From the NCBI RefSeq assembly GCF_007289895.1, contig NZ_CP041660.1:2170001-2234000 (forward strand): 64,000 bases of DNA. The letters run 5' to 3'. This document shows, piece by piece, positions 18,056-27,839 of the stretch; within the stretch, counting starts at the first letter, position 1; the number at the start of each line of letters is the position of its first letter. The notes under the pieces were generated by a model, which worked only from the letters and a program-made list of their open reading frames with translations, did no database searches and had not been told where the DNA came from. Made by a program: the position numbers and the translations under genes. This stretch comes from Catenovulum sediminis. GTDB lineage: Bacteria > Pseudomonadota > Gammaproteobacteria > Enterobacterales > Alteromonadaceae.

Positions 18056-20158
18056 TTGAAAAAAAAAATTATCCATATACAAAAAAAGCTGACGCTATGT
18101 GTCCGCTTGTTGCTGCTGCTAGTGGCATTTACCATCACTGCGTGCAATTTTTATTTATTCTATGCACTAGATCAGCAGGACGAATACGCTTATTACATTA
18201 ATTTAGCGGGTAAACAACGTATGTTGTCTCAGCGGATAGAGTTGCATTATTTAAGGTTGCAGCAGCAAAACAACCATTTTCTAGTCGTTGACATACAAAA
18301 GTTACAGAGTTTGCTTTTGCAATTACACGCAGCGCATGAACTGTTAATACAGCAAAGTGTGATGGATTTATTAAGTGATCCTTACCAAGCTAAACTCAAT
18401 CATTTATATACAGATAAATCAAACGGTATCAATAAATTATTACTCGATTATACCGAGAGTATTTTTCCAGCAGAAGGTCAGTTAGGGCAAATAAGTGCCA
18501 AGCAAGATGCACTTAATCAAGGTTTATTGAATGCATTTGACCAAGTAGTGGATTTATACCAACATCAAGCGCAGAAAAATATTAGCCATATTAAATTAGC
18601 GGTGACTATTTTTATTTTCTCGTTTTTACTTTTGCTTTATCTTTGCTATCGATACTTCTTTTTCCCGCTGTCACGTCAAGCAACAAGTGCGCTGCATAAA
18701 GAAATGCAAGCGTTACAAACAGTTACGCGAGAACGAGATGTATGCACCGCTGAAAACTTAAGTAAAAGTGCCTTGTTATTTCGTATCAGCCATGCCTTGC
18801 GAGGATCATTGAATGGCGTGCTGGGTATGTTGCATTTATATAGACAGCAACCTTCTAATAGAGAGCTGCTGGTAAAAGCACAGCAGTCTGCACTGAATAT
18901 GCTAGATATCTTAAACACGGTAACGGATTATGCAGAATTAGAACAAGACCAAGGCAACTTGCGTATGAGCCGTTTTTGCTTGAGCGAGTTGCTAGCGCAC
19001 ATCAGAGATGAGTTTAATTCACTTGCTAGCAAAAAAGGGATTGAGTTTGAATTAACGATATCGCCGAGTGTGCCATATGAAATCGAAGCCGATCAAAACG
19101 TCTTGTTACGTATCTTGCGACAATTGTTAAATAATGCCGTGCAATATACAGAATGTGGCGAGGTTGCGTTATTTGTTAACTTGGGTGAATCTAACGAGTT
19201 GTCATTACATATACATGATACTGGGGTTGGGATTACAGACAGTGAATTACAGAGATTAAAATCAGGTGGGGTCAATAGATTACAGAAAAGGCAACAAAAT
19301 CAAAAAAATACCGGTATTGGTTTAACCATTGTACATCGGTTAGTATCGCTGTTAGGGGGTAAAATTGAAATTAACAGTGTTTTGGGGCAGGGAACGGATG
19401 TGTATCTGCAGTTACCCTATAGCACAGTTCAATCTAACTTAAAATTGAGCGCTAAAGATTGTAGTCAGTTGCGAGCTGGCAATTACTTTTTATTGAGTCG
19501 CGATCCTGCTTTAGTTCACTTTTATCAATCGGTATTACAAGGTTTTAAATGTCCGATGCGCCAGCTTGATCCGCTTAATATCGATGAAATTGAAAATAAT
19601 TCAAACGTCATCTTAGACTTAAGATATGCAGATCTTGTCAATCCTGAAAATAACGCCATAGTCCCCCTTATCAAGGTCCACACCGATTTTAATTTACCGC
19701 CTAAGAAAGGCATAATTGCTAGATTCCCCAATGCGATACAGTTGTTGCAAGCCATATTAGAACAACAGCCTACAGCGGTTTCTAACCAAAAGTGGCCCGG
19801 GAAAAAAGTTTTAGTGGCTGAAGACAATGCGGTTAACCAGGAAGTTATTGTCAATTTATTACAGCAAAACGAGCTTGATGTGACAATTGCGTCGAATGGT
19901 TTGCTGGCCGCTGAAATCGCAATTAAACACTCGTTTGACATCATTTTAATGGATATACAAATGCCAGTATTAGATGGTGTGGAATGTACCCGAAAGCTCA
20001 GAGAGTCAGGTATTAATACACCTATTATTGCGTTAACAGCGCATAGTTTTCGAGCAGATGAAAAACTGTGCTTTGAAGTTGGGATGGATGGATTTTTAAG
20101 CAAACCGCTTGATCCCGAGAAATTAAACAGGATGTTAAGTCGATTTTTAAGCGAATAA
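18056..20158 (+). CDS. Hybrid histidine kinase with PilJ/NarX-type sensor and receiver domain
   Basis: 700 residues from a TTG start with an upstream AGGTAG site. TM1 at about 12-37. The periplasmic segment starts YYINLAGKQRMLSQRIELHYLRL, the signature of the PilJ/type IV-pili methyl-accepting N-terminal family also found in NarX-type sensors. TM2 at about 180-203, a coiled coil, then HisKA with a diverged H-box (LFRISHALRGSLNGVLG, His246, where most hybrids have HEIRTPL). The ATPase domain has DTGVGI and TGIGLTI. A degenerate pseudo-receiver-like segment (about 470-575) precedes the receiver VLVAEDN with phospho-acceptor Asp633 in LMDIQMP and lysine in SKPLD. Ligand and partner are unknown. 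Confidence 0.9.
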   Translation: MKKKIIHIQKKLTLCVRLLLLLVAFTITACNFYLFYALDQQDEYAYYINLAGKQRMLSQRIELHYLRLQQQNNHFLVVDIQKLQSLLLQLHAAHELLIQQSVMDLLSDPYQAKLNHLYTDKSNGINKLLLDYTESIFPAEGQLGQISAKQDALNQGLLNAFDQVVDLYQHQAQKNISHIKLAVTIFIFSFLLLLYLCYRYFFFPLSRQATSALHKEMQALQTVTRERDVCTAENLSKSALLFRISHALRGSLNGVLGMLHLYRQQPSNRELLVKAQQSALNMLDILNTVTDYAELEQDQGNLRMSRFCLSELLAHIRDEFNSLASKKGIEFELTISPSVPYEIEADQNVLLRILRQLLNNAVQYTECGEVALFVNLGESNELSLHIHDTGVGITDSELQRLKSGGVNRLQKRQQNQKNTGIGLTIVHRLVSLLGGKIEINSVLGQGTDVYLQLPYSTVQSNLKLSAKDCSQLRAGNYFLLSRDPALVHFYQSVLQGFKCPMRQLDPLNIDEIENNSNVILDLRYADLVNPENNAIVPLIKVHTDFNLPPKKGIIARFPNAIQLLQAILEQQPTAVSNQKWPGKKVLVAEDNAVNQEVIVNLLQQNELDVTIASNGLLAAEIAIKHSFDIILMDIQMPVLDGVECTRKLRESGINTPIIALTAHSFRADEKLCFEVGMDGFLSKPLDPEKLNRMLSRFLSE

Positions 20159-20287
20159 ATAGGTTTGAAAGAAAAATCGTGACAGATTTTAGTTTTTTCG
20201 CATTGAATCAATTGAGTTTGTTTGCTCATGTGACAAGTTTGTGAAAGAATCAGTACATATAGCAAGATTTTAGATGTGAGTTAAAAC

Positions 20288-20812
20288 GTGATTGATGCCG
20301 ATGGTTATCGTGCCAATATCGGCATAGTGATATGTAACAGATATGGCCAAGTGTTTTGGGCTAGACGTTACGGGCAGCATTCTTGGCAATTTCCACAAGG
20401 TGGTATGGATCCGGGAGAAACTCCTGAACAAACCATGTACCGAGAACTCTACGAAGAAGTGGGATTGCGCGAGCAAGATGTGGAAATTATGTATTTTACC
20501 CGAAACTGGCATAAATACAGATTACCGAAACGTTTAATCCGAAAGGATTCAAATCCAGTGTGTATCGGGCAAAAACAAAAGTGGTTTTTATTGCGTTTGC
20601 GCTGTGCAGAAAGCGATGTGAACTTACTGAGTTCCAATCACCCTGAATTTGATGAATGGCGTTGGGTAAGTTATTGGTATCCGGTGCGCCAGGTTGTATC
20701 TTTTAAGCGCGATGTTTATCGAAAGGTGATGAAAGAGTTCGCGCCAATTGCTATGCCTCATAAACGGCCTAATAAAGAAAACAAAAAACGGAGATTCAAC
20801 CGTAGATGTTAA
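20288..20812 (+). CDS. rppH: RNA pyrophosphohydrolase (Nudix)
   Basis: Removes pyrophosphate from the 5' triphosphate end of mRNAs, which starts 5'-end-dependent decay by RNase E. 174 residues from a GTG start (E. coli 176). It begins [18 protein letters not shown]. The Nudix box [20 protein letters not shown] is complete, including the REXXEE glutamates. The C-terminus is basic ([16 protein letters not shown]). It overlaps ptsP by 7 bp, the conserved rppH-ptsP arrangement of gammaproteobacteria. Confidence 0.96.
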   Translation: MIDADGYRANIGIVICNRYGQVFWARRYGQHSWQFPQGGMDPGETPEQTMYRELYEEVGLREQDVEIMYFTRNWHKYRLPKRLIRKDSNPVCIGQKQKWFLLRLRCAESDVNLLSSNHPEFDEWRWVSYWYPVRQVVSFKRDVYRKVMKEFAPIAMPHKRPNKENKKRRFNRRC

Positions 20813-23076
20813 CAACACTGAAGCGCATTGTAGATGAGGTTAACCGCCAGCCGGTGCTTGAAAAAGCACTGGAAAGTGTGGCTAAGCTTGCAAAAGATGC
20901 AATGCACACAGAGTGTTGTTCAATTTACTTGGCCGACGAAGAAAACAAGCATTATTTGCTAATGGCAACAGATGGATTGTCACAAAGTGCTGTCGGCTCA
21001 GTCGCAATCGGTTTTGATGAAGGCTTAGTCGGGTTAGTCGGTAAAAAAGAAGAACCTGTAAACATTGCGAATGCCAGAACGCACCCTCGATTTTTGGTGA
21101 CCCCGCAAGTTTTAGAAGAGTCTTATAACTCTTTTTTAGGTGCACCTATAATACATCAGCGGCATGTTGTTGGGGTTATTAGTGTACAGCACTCCAGGCA
21201 TCAAGTGTTTGACGATAGTCAAGTGGCTTTTTTGGTTACACTTGCCGCTCAACTTGGTTCCGCAATTGCCCACGCAGAAGCCCGAGAAGCGTTAGATCGC
21301 ACAGAAAGCCCAGCACTTAAATCCAGAGCTCGCGCGCTACGGGGCGTCGCGGGTTCAAATGGTATTGCGTTGGGTAAAGCCTATGTCATTCAACCGCAAA
21401 TCAGTTTTGCTTCAATTGTGCCAAGGCGCACGCATAATATCGGGCGCGAAATTGTTCGTTTTAAGCAAGCTGTCAAAAAAACTCAGCAAGAATTAAAAGT
21501 CTTATCAGGCAAGATGACCCTCATTTTGCCAAGTGACACTTCAGCTATATTTGATGTTTATAATCATATGCTTAACGATGATTTGCTGGGGGAAAAGGTT
21601 CAGAATCAAATCCACAATGGCTGGAATGCAGCAACCGCATTAAAAATTGTTATTGAGGATTTGTGCAGCGAGCTTGGGCAAATGGAAGACAGCTATATTC
21701 GAGAGCGAATAACGGATATTCGGGATATAGGGCAGCGCGTACTCACCAATTTAATCAAGAAGGAAATGCTGAGTCGTCCTATACCAGATAACTTAATATT
21801 GGTAGCGGAAGAAGTGACCGCTTCGATGTTGGCGGAAATTCCCAGAGAAAAATTAAACGGAATTTGCTCGGTGCGGGGCTCTAATAATTCGCATGCAGCG
21901 ATATTAGCACGCGCACTTGGTATTCCGGCAGTCATGGGGCTTGAAGACTTACCACTGACTAACTTAGATGGTAGAGATACCATTTTAGACGGTTACAGTG
22001 GGCAGGTGTTTTTTAATCCTGATGCGGTCATTACCAAAGAATATAAAGTCTTATTGGTTGAAGAGAAAGAGTTAGATGCGTTGGTACAAAGCATCGCCAC
22101 TGAAAGTGCTTGTACGCGTGATGGGACTCGCGTTTCACTGAATATTAATACCGGTTTGGCCGCTGATTTTGAGGTAGTTCGAGGTATAGATGCCGATGGT
22201 ATTGGTTTGTATCGTACCGAAATTCCCTTTATGGTTCGTAATTGCTTCCCGTCTGAACAGGAGCAATGCGAGTTATACGAAAAAGCACTGGATGCTTATC
22301 CGGGCAAACCTGTCAATATGCGAACATTGGATGTTGGCGGCGACAAACCCTTACCATATTTCCCGATAAAGGAAGATAATCCTTTTTTAGGGTGGCGTGG
22401 TATTCGCATGACACTTGACCACCCAGAAATTCTATTGGTGCAGGTGCGAGCGATGTTAAAAGCCAATATTGGGCGGGGCAATTTACAGATATTATTACCA
22501 ATGGTCACCTCTGTACAGGAGGTTGAAGAATGTTTGCGTTTGATTAATCAAGCATATGCAGAATTGTGTGAAGAATATCAGTGTGAAGTCCCTAAACCTA
22601 AAATTGGCGCTATGCTAGAAGTGCCTGCCGCAATTTACCAAATTGGTTTATTGTCTCGTCTTGTCGATTATTTTTCTGTCGGCACCAACGATTTAACACA
22701 ATACTTATTGGCTGTTGATCGTAATAACGCTCGAGTCGCAAGCCTCTACGACTATTATCACCCTGGGGTTATTGAAGCACTTCACTATATTGCTAAACAA
22801 TGCAAAAAATACAATGTACCGGTCAGTGTTTGTGGCGAAATGGCGGGTGAACCGATTGGCTTACTGTTGCTCGTATCTATGGGGTATAGAAATTTCAGTA
22901 TGAGTGCGCAAAACCTGTTAAAAGCAAAATGGGTGCTTAAGCATATTTCGCTTGAGGAAGTCGAAAGTTTGTTACAGCAAACCAGTCAAGTTGCCTGTCC
23001 ACAGCAAATTAAAAATTTAGTTGCACAAAAACTGGATGAACTGGGCCTTGGTGGTTTTATCCGAGCCGGTAAATAG
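20806..23076 (+). CDS. ptsP: Phosphoenolpyruvate-protein phosphotransferase PtsP (enzyme I-Ntr)
   Basis: First phosphocarrier of the nitrogen-related PTS: takes phosphate from PEP and passes it to NPr. 756 residues. A GAF domain at about 18-165 senses small molecules (glutamine in E. coli). The PEP-utiliser N-terminal domain follows at about 175-300. The phospho-histidine lies at about His363 in [15 protein letters not shown]. The C-terminal PEP-binding barrel contains [25 protein letters not shown] and VCGEMAGEP. Translation is probably coupled to rppH by the overlap. The NPr and EIIA-Ntr genes are not in the window. Confidence 0.96.
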   Translation: MLTTLKRIVDEVNRQPVLEKALESVAKLAKDAMHTECCSIYLADEENKHYLLMATDGLSQSAVGSVAIGFDEGLVGLVGKKEEPVNIANARTHPRFLVTPQVLEESYNSFLGAPIIHQRHVVGVISVQHSRHQVFDDSQVAFLVTLAAQLGSAIAHAEAREALDRTESPALKSRARALRGVAGSNGIALGKAYVIQPQISFASIVPRRTHNIGREIVRFKQAVKKTQQELKVLSGKMTLILPSDTSAIFDVYNHMLNDDLLGEKVQNQIHNGWNAATALKIVIEDLCSELGQMEDSYIRERITDIRDIGQRVLTNLIKKEMLSRPIPDNLILVAEEVTASMLAEIPREKLNGICSVRGSNNSHAAILARALGIPAVMGLEDLPLTNLDGRDTILDGYSGQVFFNPDAVITKEYKVLLVEEKELDALVQSIATESACTRDGTRVSLNINTGLAADFEVVRGIDADGIGLYRTEIPFMVRNCFPSEQEQCELYEKALDAYPGKPVNMRTLDVGGDKPLPYFPIKEDNPFLGWRGIRMTLDHPEILLVQVRAMLKANIGRGNLQILLPMVTSVQEVEECLRLINQAYAELCEEYQCEVPKPKIGAMLEVPAAIYQIGLLSRLVDYFSVGTNDLTQYLLAVDRNNARVASLYDYYHPGVIEALHYIAKQCKKYNVPVSVCGEMAGEPIGLLLLVSMGYRNFSMSAQNLLKAKWVLKHISLEEVESLLQQTSQVACPQQIKNLVAQKLDELGLGGFIRAGK

Positions 23077-23116
23077 TCATAATAGGCGCTATACAATAAT
23101 TATTGAAGCGTGAGCC

Positions 23117-23920
23117 ATGGATTTAATGTTTGCCGCTATATTTTTAGCGACTGGAGTCATCGCAGGGATCTTAGCTGGATTTCTTGGGATTGGGGGCGGA
23201 CTTGTCGTTGTTCCTCTACTGTCTGTTGTTTTACCTTGGGTTGGTATCGCACCAGAGAAAGTAATGGTAATTGCCGTTGGTACTTCACTCGCGACCATCG
23301 TTTTTACTGCTATTTCATCAACATATAGCCATCGAAAAAATAATAATGTCGTTTGGCCTGCCGTTTTTAGTCTATTTCCTGGGCTCATGTTTGGGGCCAT
23401 GTTGGGCGCAACACTTGGTTCACAAATGGACAATAATAGCTTAGCTATCATTTTTGGTGGCTTTTGCGCATTTTTATCTATTTATGTGATCTTTGGCAAA
23501 CGCTACGTTCGGCCAGTCGCTGACTATGGGCATAGTCGAGGGTGGTTATCACTCATTGGCTTTTTCACCGGTCTCATTTCTAGTCTAGTTGGTATTGGCG
23601 GTGGCACCATGTTGGGTCCTGCACTTATTTGGCTGGGTTTGGAAGCGCGCAGGGCTGTTGGAACTTCTGCAACTTGTGGCTTACTAATAGCTGCATTCGG
23701 TTCGTTAAGTTATGTGATTAATGGGGCAAACGAAATTAATATGCCAGAGTATACGATTGGATATATATACTTGCCGGCATTTTTTGGCATTATAGCGACC
23801 TCAGTTCTTTTTGCACCATTAGGGGCTAAAATGGCAACTTTCTTTTCAGAGCGAGTTATTCGAACCTGTTTGGGGATCGCCCTGGCCGCCTCAGCAGTAA
23901 AAATGTTTTTCAGTATTTAA
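23117..23920 (+). CDS. TSUP family (TauE/SafE) membrane transporter
   Basis: 267 residues, about eight membrane helices in two repeats. Each repeat has the family's glycine-rich motif: GFLGIGGGLVVVPLL near the N-terminus and SSLVGIGGGTMLGPAL in the second half. Family members export or import organosulfur compounds such as sulfite or sulfoacetate; the substrate here cannot be told. It lies between ptsP and lgt, 16 bp before lgt. The same position is common in related genomes, so the gene is probably housekeeping rather than part of sulfur assimilation. Confidence 0.88.
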   Translation: MDLMFAAIFLATGVIAGILAGFLGIGGGLVVVPLLSVVLPWVGIAPEKVMVIAVGTSLATIVFTAISSTYSHRKNNNVVWPAVFSLFPGLMFGAMLGATLGSQMDNNSLAIIFGGFCAFLSIYVIFGKRYVRPVADYGHSRGWLSLIGFFTGLISSLVGIGGGTMLGPALIWLGLEARRAVGTSATCGLLIAAFGSLSYVINGANEINMPEYTIGYIYLPAFFGIIATSVLFAPLGAKMATFFSERVIRTCLGIALAASAVKMFFSI

Positions 23921-23935
23921 AAGTGGAGTTAAAAC

Positions 23936-24751
23936 GTGGGTGAATTTTGGCAGTTTCCAGCGATCGACCCAGTCATAGTTGAGCTAGGTCCAATTGCTTT
24001 ACGATGGTATGGATTGATGTATTTAATTGGTTTTGCTGGTGCTATGTACTTGGCCAATCGCAGAGCAAAAGAAAAAAGCTGTTTATGGACGCAGGAACAA
24101 CTGAGCGACATGTTGTTTTATGGTTTTTTAGGGGTCGTGTTAGGTGGCAGAATTGGCTACGTATTTTTCTACCAATTTGATACCTTTATCGCAGACCCCT
24201 TATATTTATTTAAAATTTGGACGGGTGGCATGTCCTTCCATGGTGGATTTTTAGGCGTTGTGGCGGCGATGTTTTGGTTTGCAAGAAAAACGAATACCGG
24301 CTTTTTACAGGTTGCTGATTTCATAGCTCCGTTAATTCCGCTTGGTTTAGGCGCCGGACGTATCGGTAACTTTATTAATGCCGAATTATGGGGACGGCAA
24401 ACCGATGTGCCATGGGCCATTATTTTCCCCAATGCTGGTGGTGTGCCGCGCCACCCATCACAGTTGTATGAGTTTTTTCTTGAAGGGGTTGTTTTATTTA
24501 TACTGTTAAACTGGTATCGACGTAAACCGCACCCGACAGGAGCAATAGCGGCTGTTTTTGCAGTCGGTTATGGTAGCTTCCGGTTTATCGTTGAGTATTT
24601 CAGAGAGCCAGATGCCCACCTACAGGACTTTATGGGTGGTTTTATGACAATGGGGCAATTGTTATCTTTACCTATGGTGATTGTCGGCATTGCAATATTG
24701 ATATACGGTTACAAATCTCAAAAGCGCAATCAACAGGTTGAACAAGCATGA
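23936..24751 (+). CDS. lgt: Prolipoprotein diacylglyceryl transferase
   Basis: Transfers diacylglycerol from phosphatidylglycerol to the lipobox cysteine of prelipoproteins, the first step of lipoprotein maturation. 271 residues from GTG 23936. Conserved features: [33 protein letters not shown] and the essential [16 protein letters not shown] segment, then RHPSQLYE. Seven membrane helices are expected. Its stop overlaps the thyA start by 4 bp (ATGA), the standard lgt-thyA coupling. Confidence 0.97.
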   Translation: MGEFWQFPAIDPVIVELGPIALRWYGLMYLIGFAGAMYLANRRAKEKSCLWTQEQLSDMLFYGFLGVVLGGRIGYVFFYQFDTFIADPLYLFKIWTGGMSFHGGFLGVVAAMFWFARKTNTGFLQVADFIAPLIPLGLGAGRIGNFINAELWGRQTDVPWAIIFPNAGGVPRHPSQLYEFFLEGVVLFILLNWYRRKPHPTGAIAAVFAVGYGSFRFIVEYFREPDAHLQDFMGGFMTMGQLLSLPMVIVGIAILIYGYKSQKRNQQVEQA

Positions 24752-25581
24752 AACAATATCTCGATTTAATGCAGCATGTGCTGGATAAAGGTACAACAAA
24801 AACGGATAGAACCGGAACCGGTACAATTAGTGTATTTGGTCATCAAATGCGATTTGACTTAAGTGAGGGGTTTCCTCTGGTAACCACAAAAAAGTGTCAT
24901 TTACGTTCTATTATTCATGAGCTTTTGTGGTTTATAGCGGGCGATACCAATATCAAATATCTAAATGATAATGGTGTGAAAATCTGGGATGCTTGGGCGA
25001 CACCAGAAGGAGAGTTAGGGCCAGTGTATGGTGCGCAATGGCGTAGTTGGCCAACGCCGGATGGTACGCAAATCGATCAGTTAGCAGAAGTGATCAATCA
25101 AATAAAAAATACACCCGATTCTCGGCGGTTAATTGTCAGTGCATGGAACCCCGCGGTCTTGCCAGATACCTCTATTTCACCTGATGCAAATGCTGCGCAG
25201 GGAAAACAAGCATTACCGCCGTGTCACACATTGTTTCAGTTTTATGTAGCTGACGGTAAACTCAGTTGTCAGCTCTATCAGCGCAGTGCTGATATTTTTC
25301 TAGGGGTACCGTTTAATATTGCAAGCTATGCTTTGTTAACCATGATGGTGGCGCAGGTGTGTGAATTACAACCAGGTGATTTTGTTCATACATTAGGTGA
25401 TGCACACCTGTATTTAAACCATTTAGAGCAAACTAAACTACAATTAAGCCGAACGCCGAGAAAATTACCGACTATGAAGATTAACCCTGCGGTAAAGTCG
25501 ATCTTTGATTTCAAGTTCGATGATTTTGAGTTAGAAGGATATGACCCACATCCACATATTAAAGCGCCAATTTCCGTATGA
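24748..25581 (+). CDS. thyA: Thymidylate synthase
   Basis: Methylates dUMP to dTMP using methylene-tetrahydrofolate. 277 residues against 264 in E. coli. The extra length is an insertion before the active site, ending [12 protein letters not shown]. The catalytic cysteine is about Cys159 in [11 protein letters not shown]. Other signatures are TDRTGTGT, the phosphate-binding RR in [25 protein letters not shown] and HTLGDAHLY. Insertions of this size occur in other marine gammaproteobacterial ThyA proteins. It overlaps lgt by 4 bp. Confidence 0.97.
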   Translation: MKQYLDLMQHVLDKGTTKTDRTGTGTISVFGHQMRFDLSEGFPLVTTKKCHLRSIIHELLWFIAGDTNIKYLNDNGVKIWDAWATPEGELGPVYGAQWRSWPTPDGTQIDQLAEVINQIKNTPDSRRLIVSAWNPAVLPDTSISPDANAAQGKQALPPCHTLFQFYVADGKLSCQLYQRSADIFLGVPFNIASYALLTMMVAQVCELQPGDFVHTLGDAHLYLNHLEQTKLQLSRTPRKLPTMKINPAVKSIFDFKFDDFELEGYDPHPHIKAPISV

Positions 25582-25628
25582 TGTAATGTTATGATGTAAT
25601 GTATAAAGGATTTTAAGAGGGAGCCGTT

Positions 25629-27839
25629 TTGTTAAAAAGATTATTTTTTTGTCTGCTTATGCTTGTTGTGACACTGGTAAATAGTTATGCCACTGAACGA
25701 TTGGCTCCCGAATTGACGCAACAGCAGCAATTGGTTAGTAAATCAATTTCAGCTGAAACTTTATACGCAGTCAATCACAGTACACTTAATGAAGATGGTC
25801 ATTGGCAGCGCGTTTCATATTATTCTATCAGGATTAATGACCTCGCAGCGGCGCGCGATTATGGCCGTATCGTGATCCCGTTTAATCACTATTATTCAGA
25901 AATGCAGCTCGACTTTGCCAATAGTTATTCTGCTCAAGGCAAGCTGAATGCATTGGCCGATGATGCGTTACAACGCAGAATTACAGGTGGTGGACAAGAT
26001 TTTTATTCTGACAGTAGTGAGCTGGTGTTCTCTTTACCAGAAGTGAACCCTGGCACAATAATCGAATTTCAATTTACCCAAATCAGTAAAAAATTGGCTT
26101 TTCCTAAATTATACACAGAGCGCAGCACGCCATACTGGTTTCAGGGAAAAGTGGCCCAAGATAGTTGGCGCGCTGACTATGTCCACAACTATGAGTTTCA
26201 ATTTACATACCCACAATCACAGCAAATATACACCCGTTATTTTAACCAGCATCCGAAGGCTGAGGTGATAGCGAGCCTAAATGGTTGGAACACTAAGCGT
26301 TGGCAGATGAAAGATGTGCCAGAGATGGTGATCGAAAGGCGAATGCCGTCTGGCCATGAAGTCAGGCCTCAGATGATGCTATCGACTTTGAAGGATTGGA
26401 GTGCGGTGGATGCGTGGACTTGGGCTAAGGTGGTAGACAAGTTACAACCCTCGACTGCGTTACAACTGGCAATTGCGTCTTTAGGGTTAAATGAGTTTGC
26501 AACTGATGAAGAAAAAGTAAGGGCGGTTTATCGGTATTTACAAACGAAAATCAGGTATGTATTCGCCCATCTCGGTCGAGGGGGTTATGATCCACACAAA
26601 CCTGAAAAAGTAATAGAAGCTGGGTACGGTGATTGTAAGGATCAAACTGTACTAGCGGTCGCTATGCTAAGAGCGCTTGGCATAGAAGCTTATCCTGCGT
26701 TAGTTGAAACCCCGCGAAATGGCAATAGTGATACACAAGTCGTTAGACTGATATTTGATCATATGGTCGTCTATATTCCAGCAACTTCCGAGCGAAGTGA
26801 AATATGGTTGGATACCACAGGTGATCGAGGTTTATACCCTGGAATGTCAAACTATATGGTGGGGCAAAATGCACTTATCGTTGATGGAGAAGGTGGGCAA
26901 TTAATAGACATCGCAGAGGAAAGTTTTGCTACAAATAAAGCTCAATTAAACATTCATTATTATCAAGATGAAAGTGGGGCGAGCAAAGCGAGCTTATCGA
27001 TTGAGTTATCAGGTATGTTTGAACAGCATATTCGCAGTTGGTGGAAGCATAGTTCAGAGCAGGCGGTTGCCTTGCAGCAATTTGTCAAAGGCTTATACAG
27101 TCAGGGTTTAGATTTCTCGGTTGACGCTCAAGTGCACAATAGTGAAAGTTTAGATACTCCGGTGTCGATTACTGCAGACTACCACTTCTCGGAAAGTCCC
27201 GATAATAACGAGCTGGTGAGAGCCGCTAGTGTAATGCAGGTATTAGGTTTATTTGCTGATTTTAGCAATTTGCCAATGCCGGCGGAAAGAGTGCACCGTT
27301 ATGTTGAAAAATATCCGTATCACCTTTCTATGCGTGTAAAAGTTGAAGATGGTAAGCAAACAATTGCCAGTTTAATACAAAATGCACAAGCAGTAGATGC
27401 AACGCATTTTAACTTACAACAATCAGCTAAACGATTGGAAGATGGGGTTTTGCTTTCAATTGATTTTACCCACCCTGAACTCGATTTAACATTAGAAGAG
27501 TATCAAGAATATCATAATCATATCTCTAAATTAGCTAAGCAGGAAGTTTGGTTGGTTTCTTTAAGGGTCGATCCTGAAAAAGACAAGATTGCTGAATTGT
27601 CTAAGGTCGCTGCAGAACAGGGAAAAAATAGCTTGCAGGCATATTTATTAACAGCTCGGCAACTCATTGAAAAGGGAGAGTTTTCAGCGGCGATTGAACC
27701 TGCCAGAAAAGCGATAGAGCTGGATAATAATAGTGGTGAAGCTTGGTATTTGTTGGCAACAGCACAAGGTTTTGCAACACAAGTTGAGGCATCACTAAAA
27801 TCATTCGCTAAAGCCGAAGAACTAGGATATCAACCATAA
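25629..27839 (+). CDS. Secreted DUF3857/transglutaminase-like protein with C-terminal TPR
   Basis: 736 residues from a TTG start behind an AGAGGGAG site. The N-terminus is a signal peptide (LFFCLLMLVVTLVNSYA). DUF3857 spans about 40-240. A transglutaminase-like core at about 290-400 has Cys336 in GYGDCKDQT, His378 in FDHMVVY and Asp395 in WLDTTGD, so the Cys-His-Asp triad is complete and a hydrolase or transferase activity is plausible. Two TPR-like helices close the protein. DUF3857-transglutaminase proteins are common and mostly uncharacterised. The stop overlaps the next start by one base (TAATG), so it probably works with the Sel1 lipoprotein. Confidence 0.85.
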   Translation: MLKRLFFCLLMLVVTLVNSYATERLAPELTQQQQLVSKSISAETLYAVNHSTLNEDGHWQRVSYYSIRINDLAAARDYGRIVIPFNHYYSEMQLDFANSYSAQGKLNALADDALQRRITGGGQDFYSDSSELVFSLPEVNPGTIIEFQFTQISKKLAFPKLYTERSTPYWFQGKVAQDSWRADYVHNYEFQFTYPQSQQIYTRYFNQHPKAEVIASLNGWNTKRWQMKDVPEMVIERRMPSGHEVRPQMMLSTLKDWSAVDAWTWAKVVDKLQPSTALQLAIASLGLNEFATDEEKVRAVYRYLQTKIRYVFAHLGRGGYDPHKPEKVIEAGYGDCKDQTVLAVAMLRALGIEAYPALVETPRNGNSDTQVVRLIFDHMVVYIPATSERSEIWLDTTGDRGLYPGMSNYMVGQNALIVDGEGGQLIDIAEESFATNKAQLNIHYYQDESGASKASLSIELSGMFEQHIRSWWKHSSEQAVALQQFVKGLYSQGLDFSVDAQVHNSESLDTPVSITADYHFSESPDNNELVRAASVMQVLGLFADFSNLPMPAERVHRYVEKYPYHLSMRVKVEDGKQTIASLIQNAQAVDATHFNLQQSAKRLEDGVLLSIDFTHPELDLTLEEYQEYHNHISKLAKQEVWLVSLRVDPEKDKIAELSKVAAEQGKNSLQAYLLTARQLIEKGEFSAAIEPARKAIELDNNSGEAWYLLATAQGFATQVEASLKSFAKAEELGYQP

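Noticed and set aside
19525-20265. Antisense open frame of 246 codons over the hybrid kinase at 18056
   Set aside because: The plus-strand kinase has clear domains and catalytic residues here; the antisense frame has biased, low-complexity composition and no start signal.
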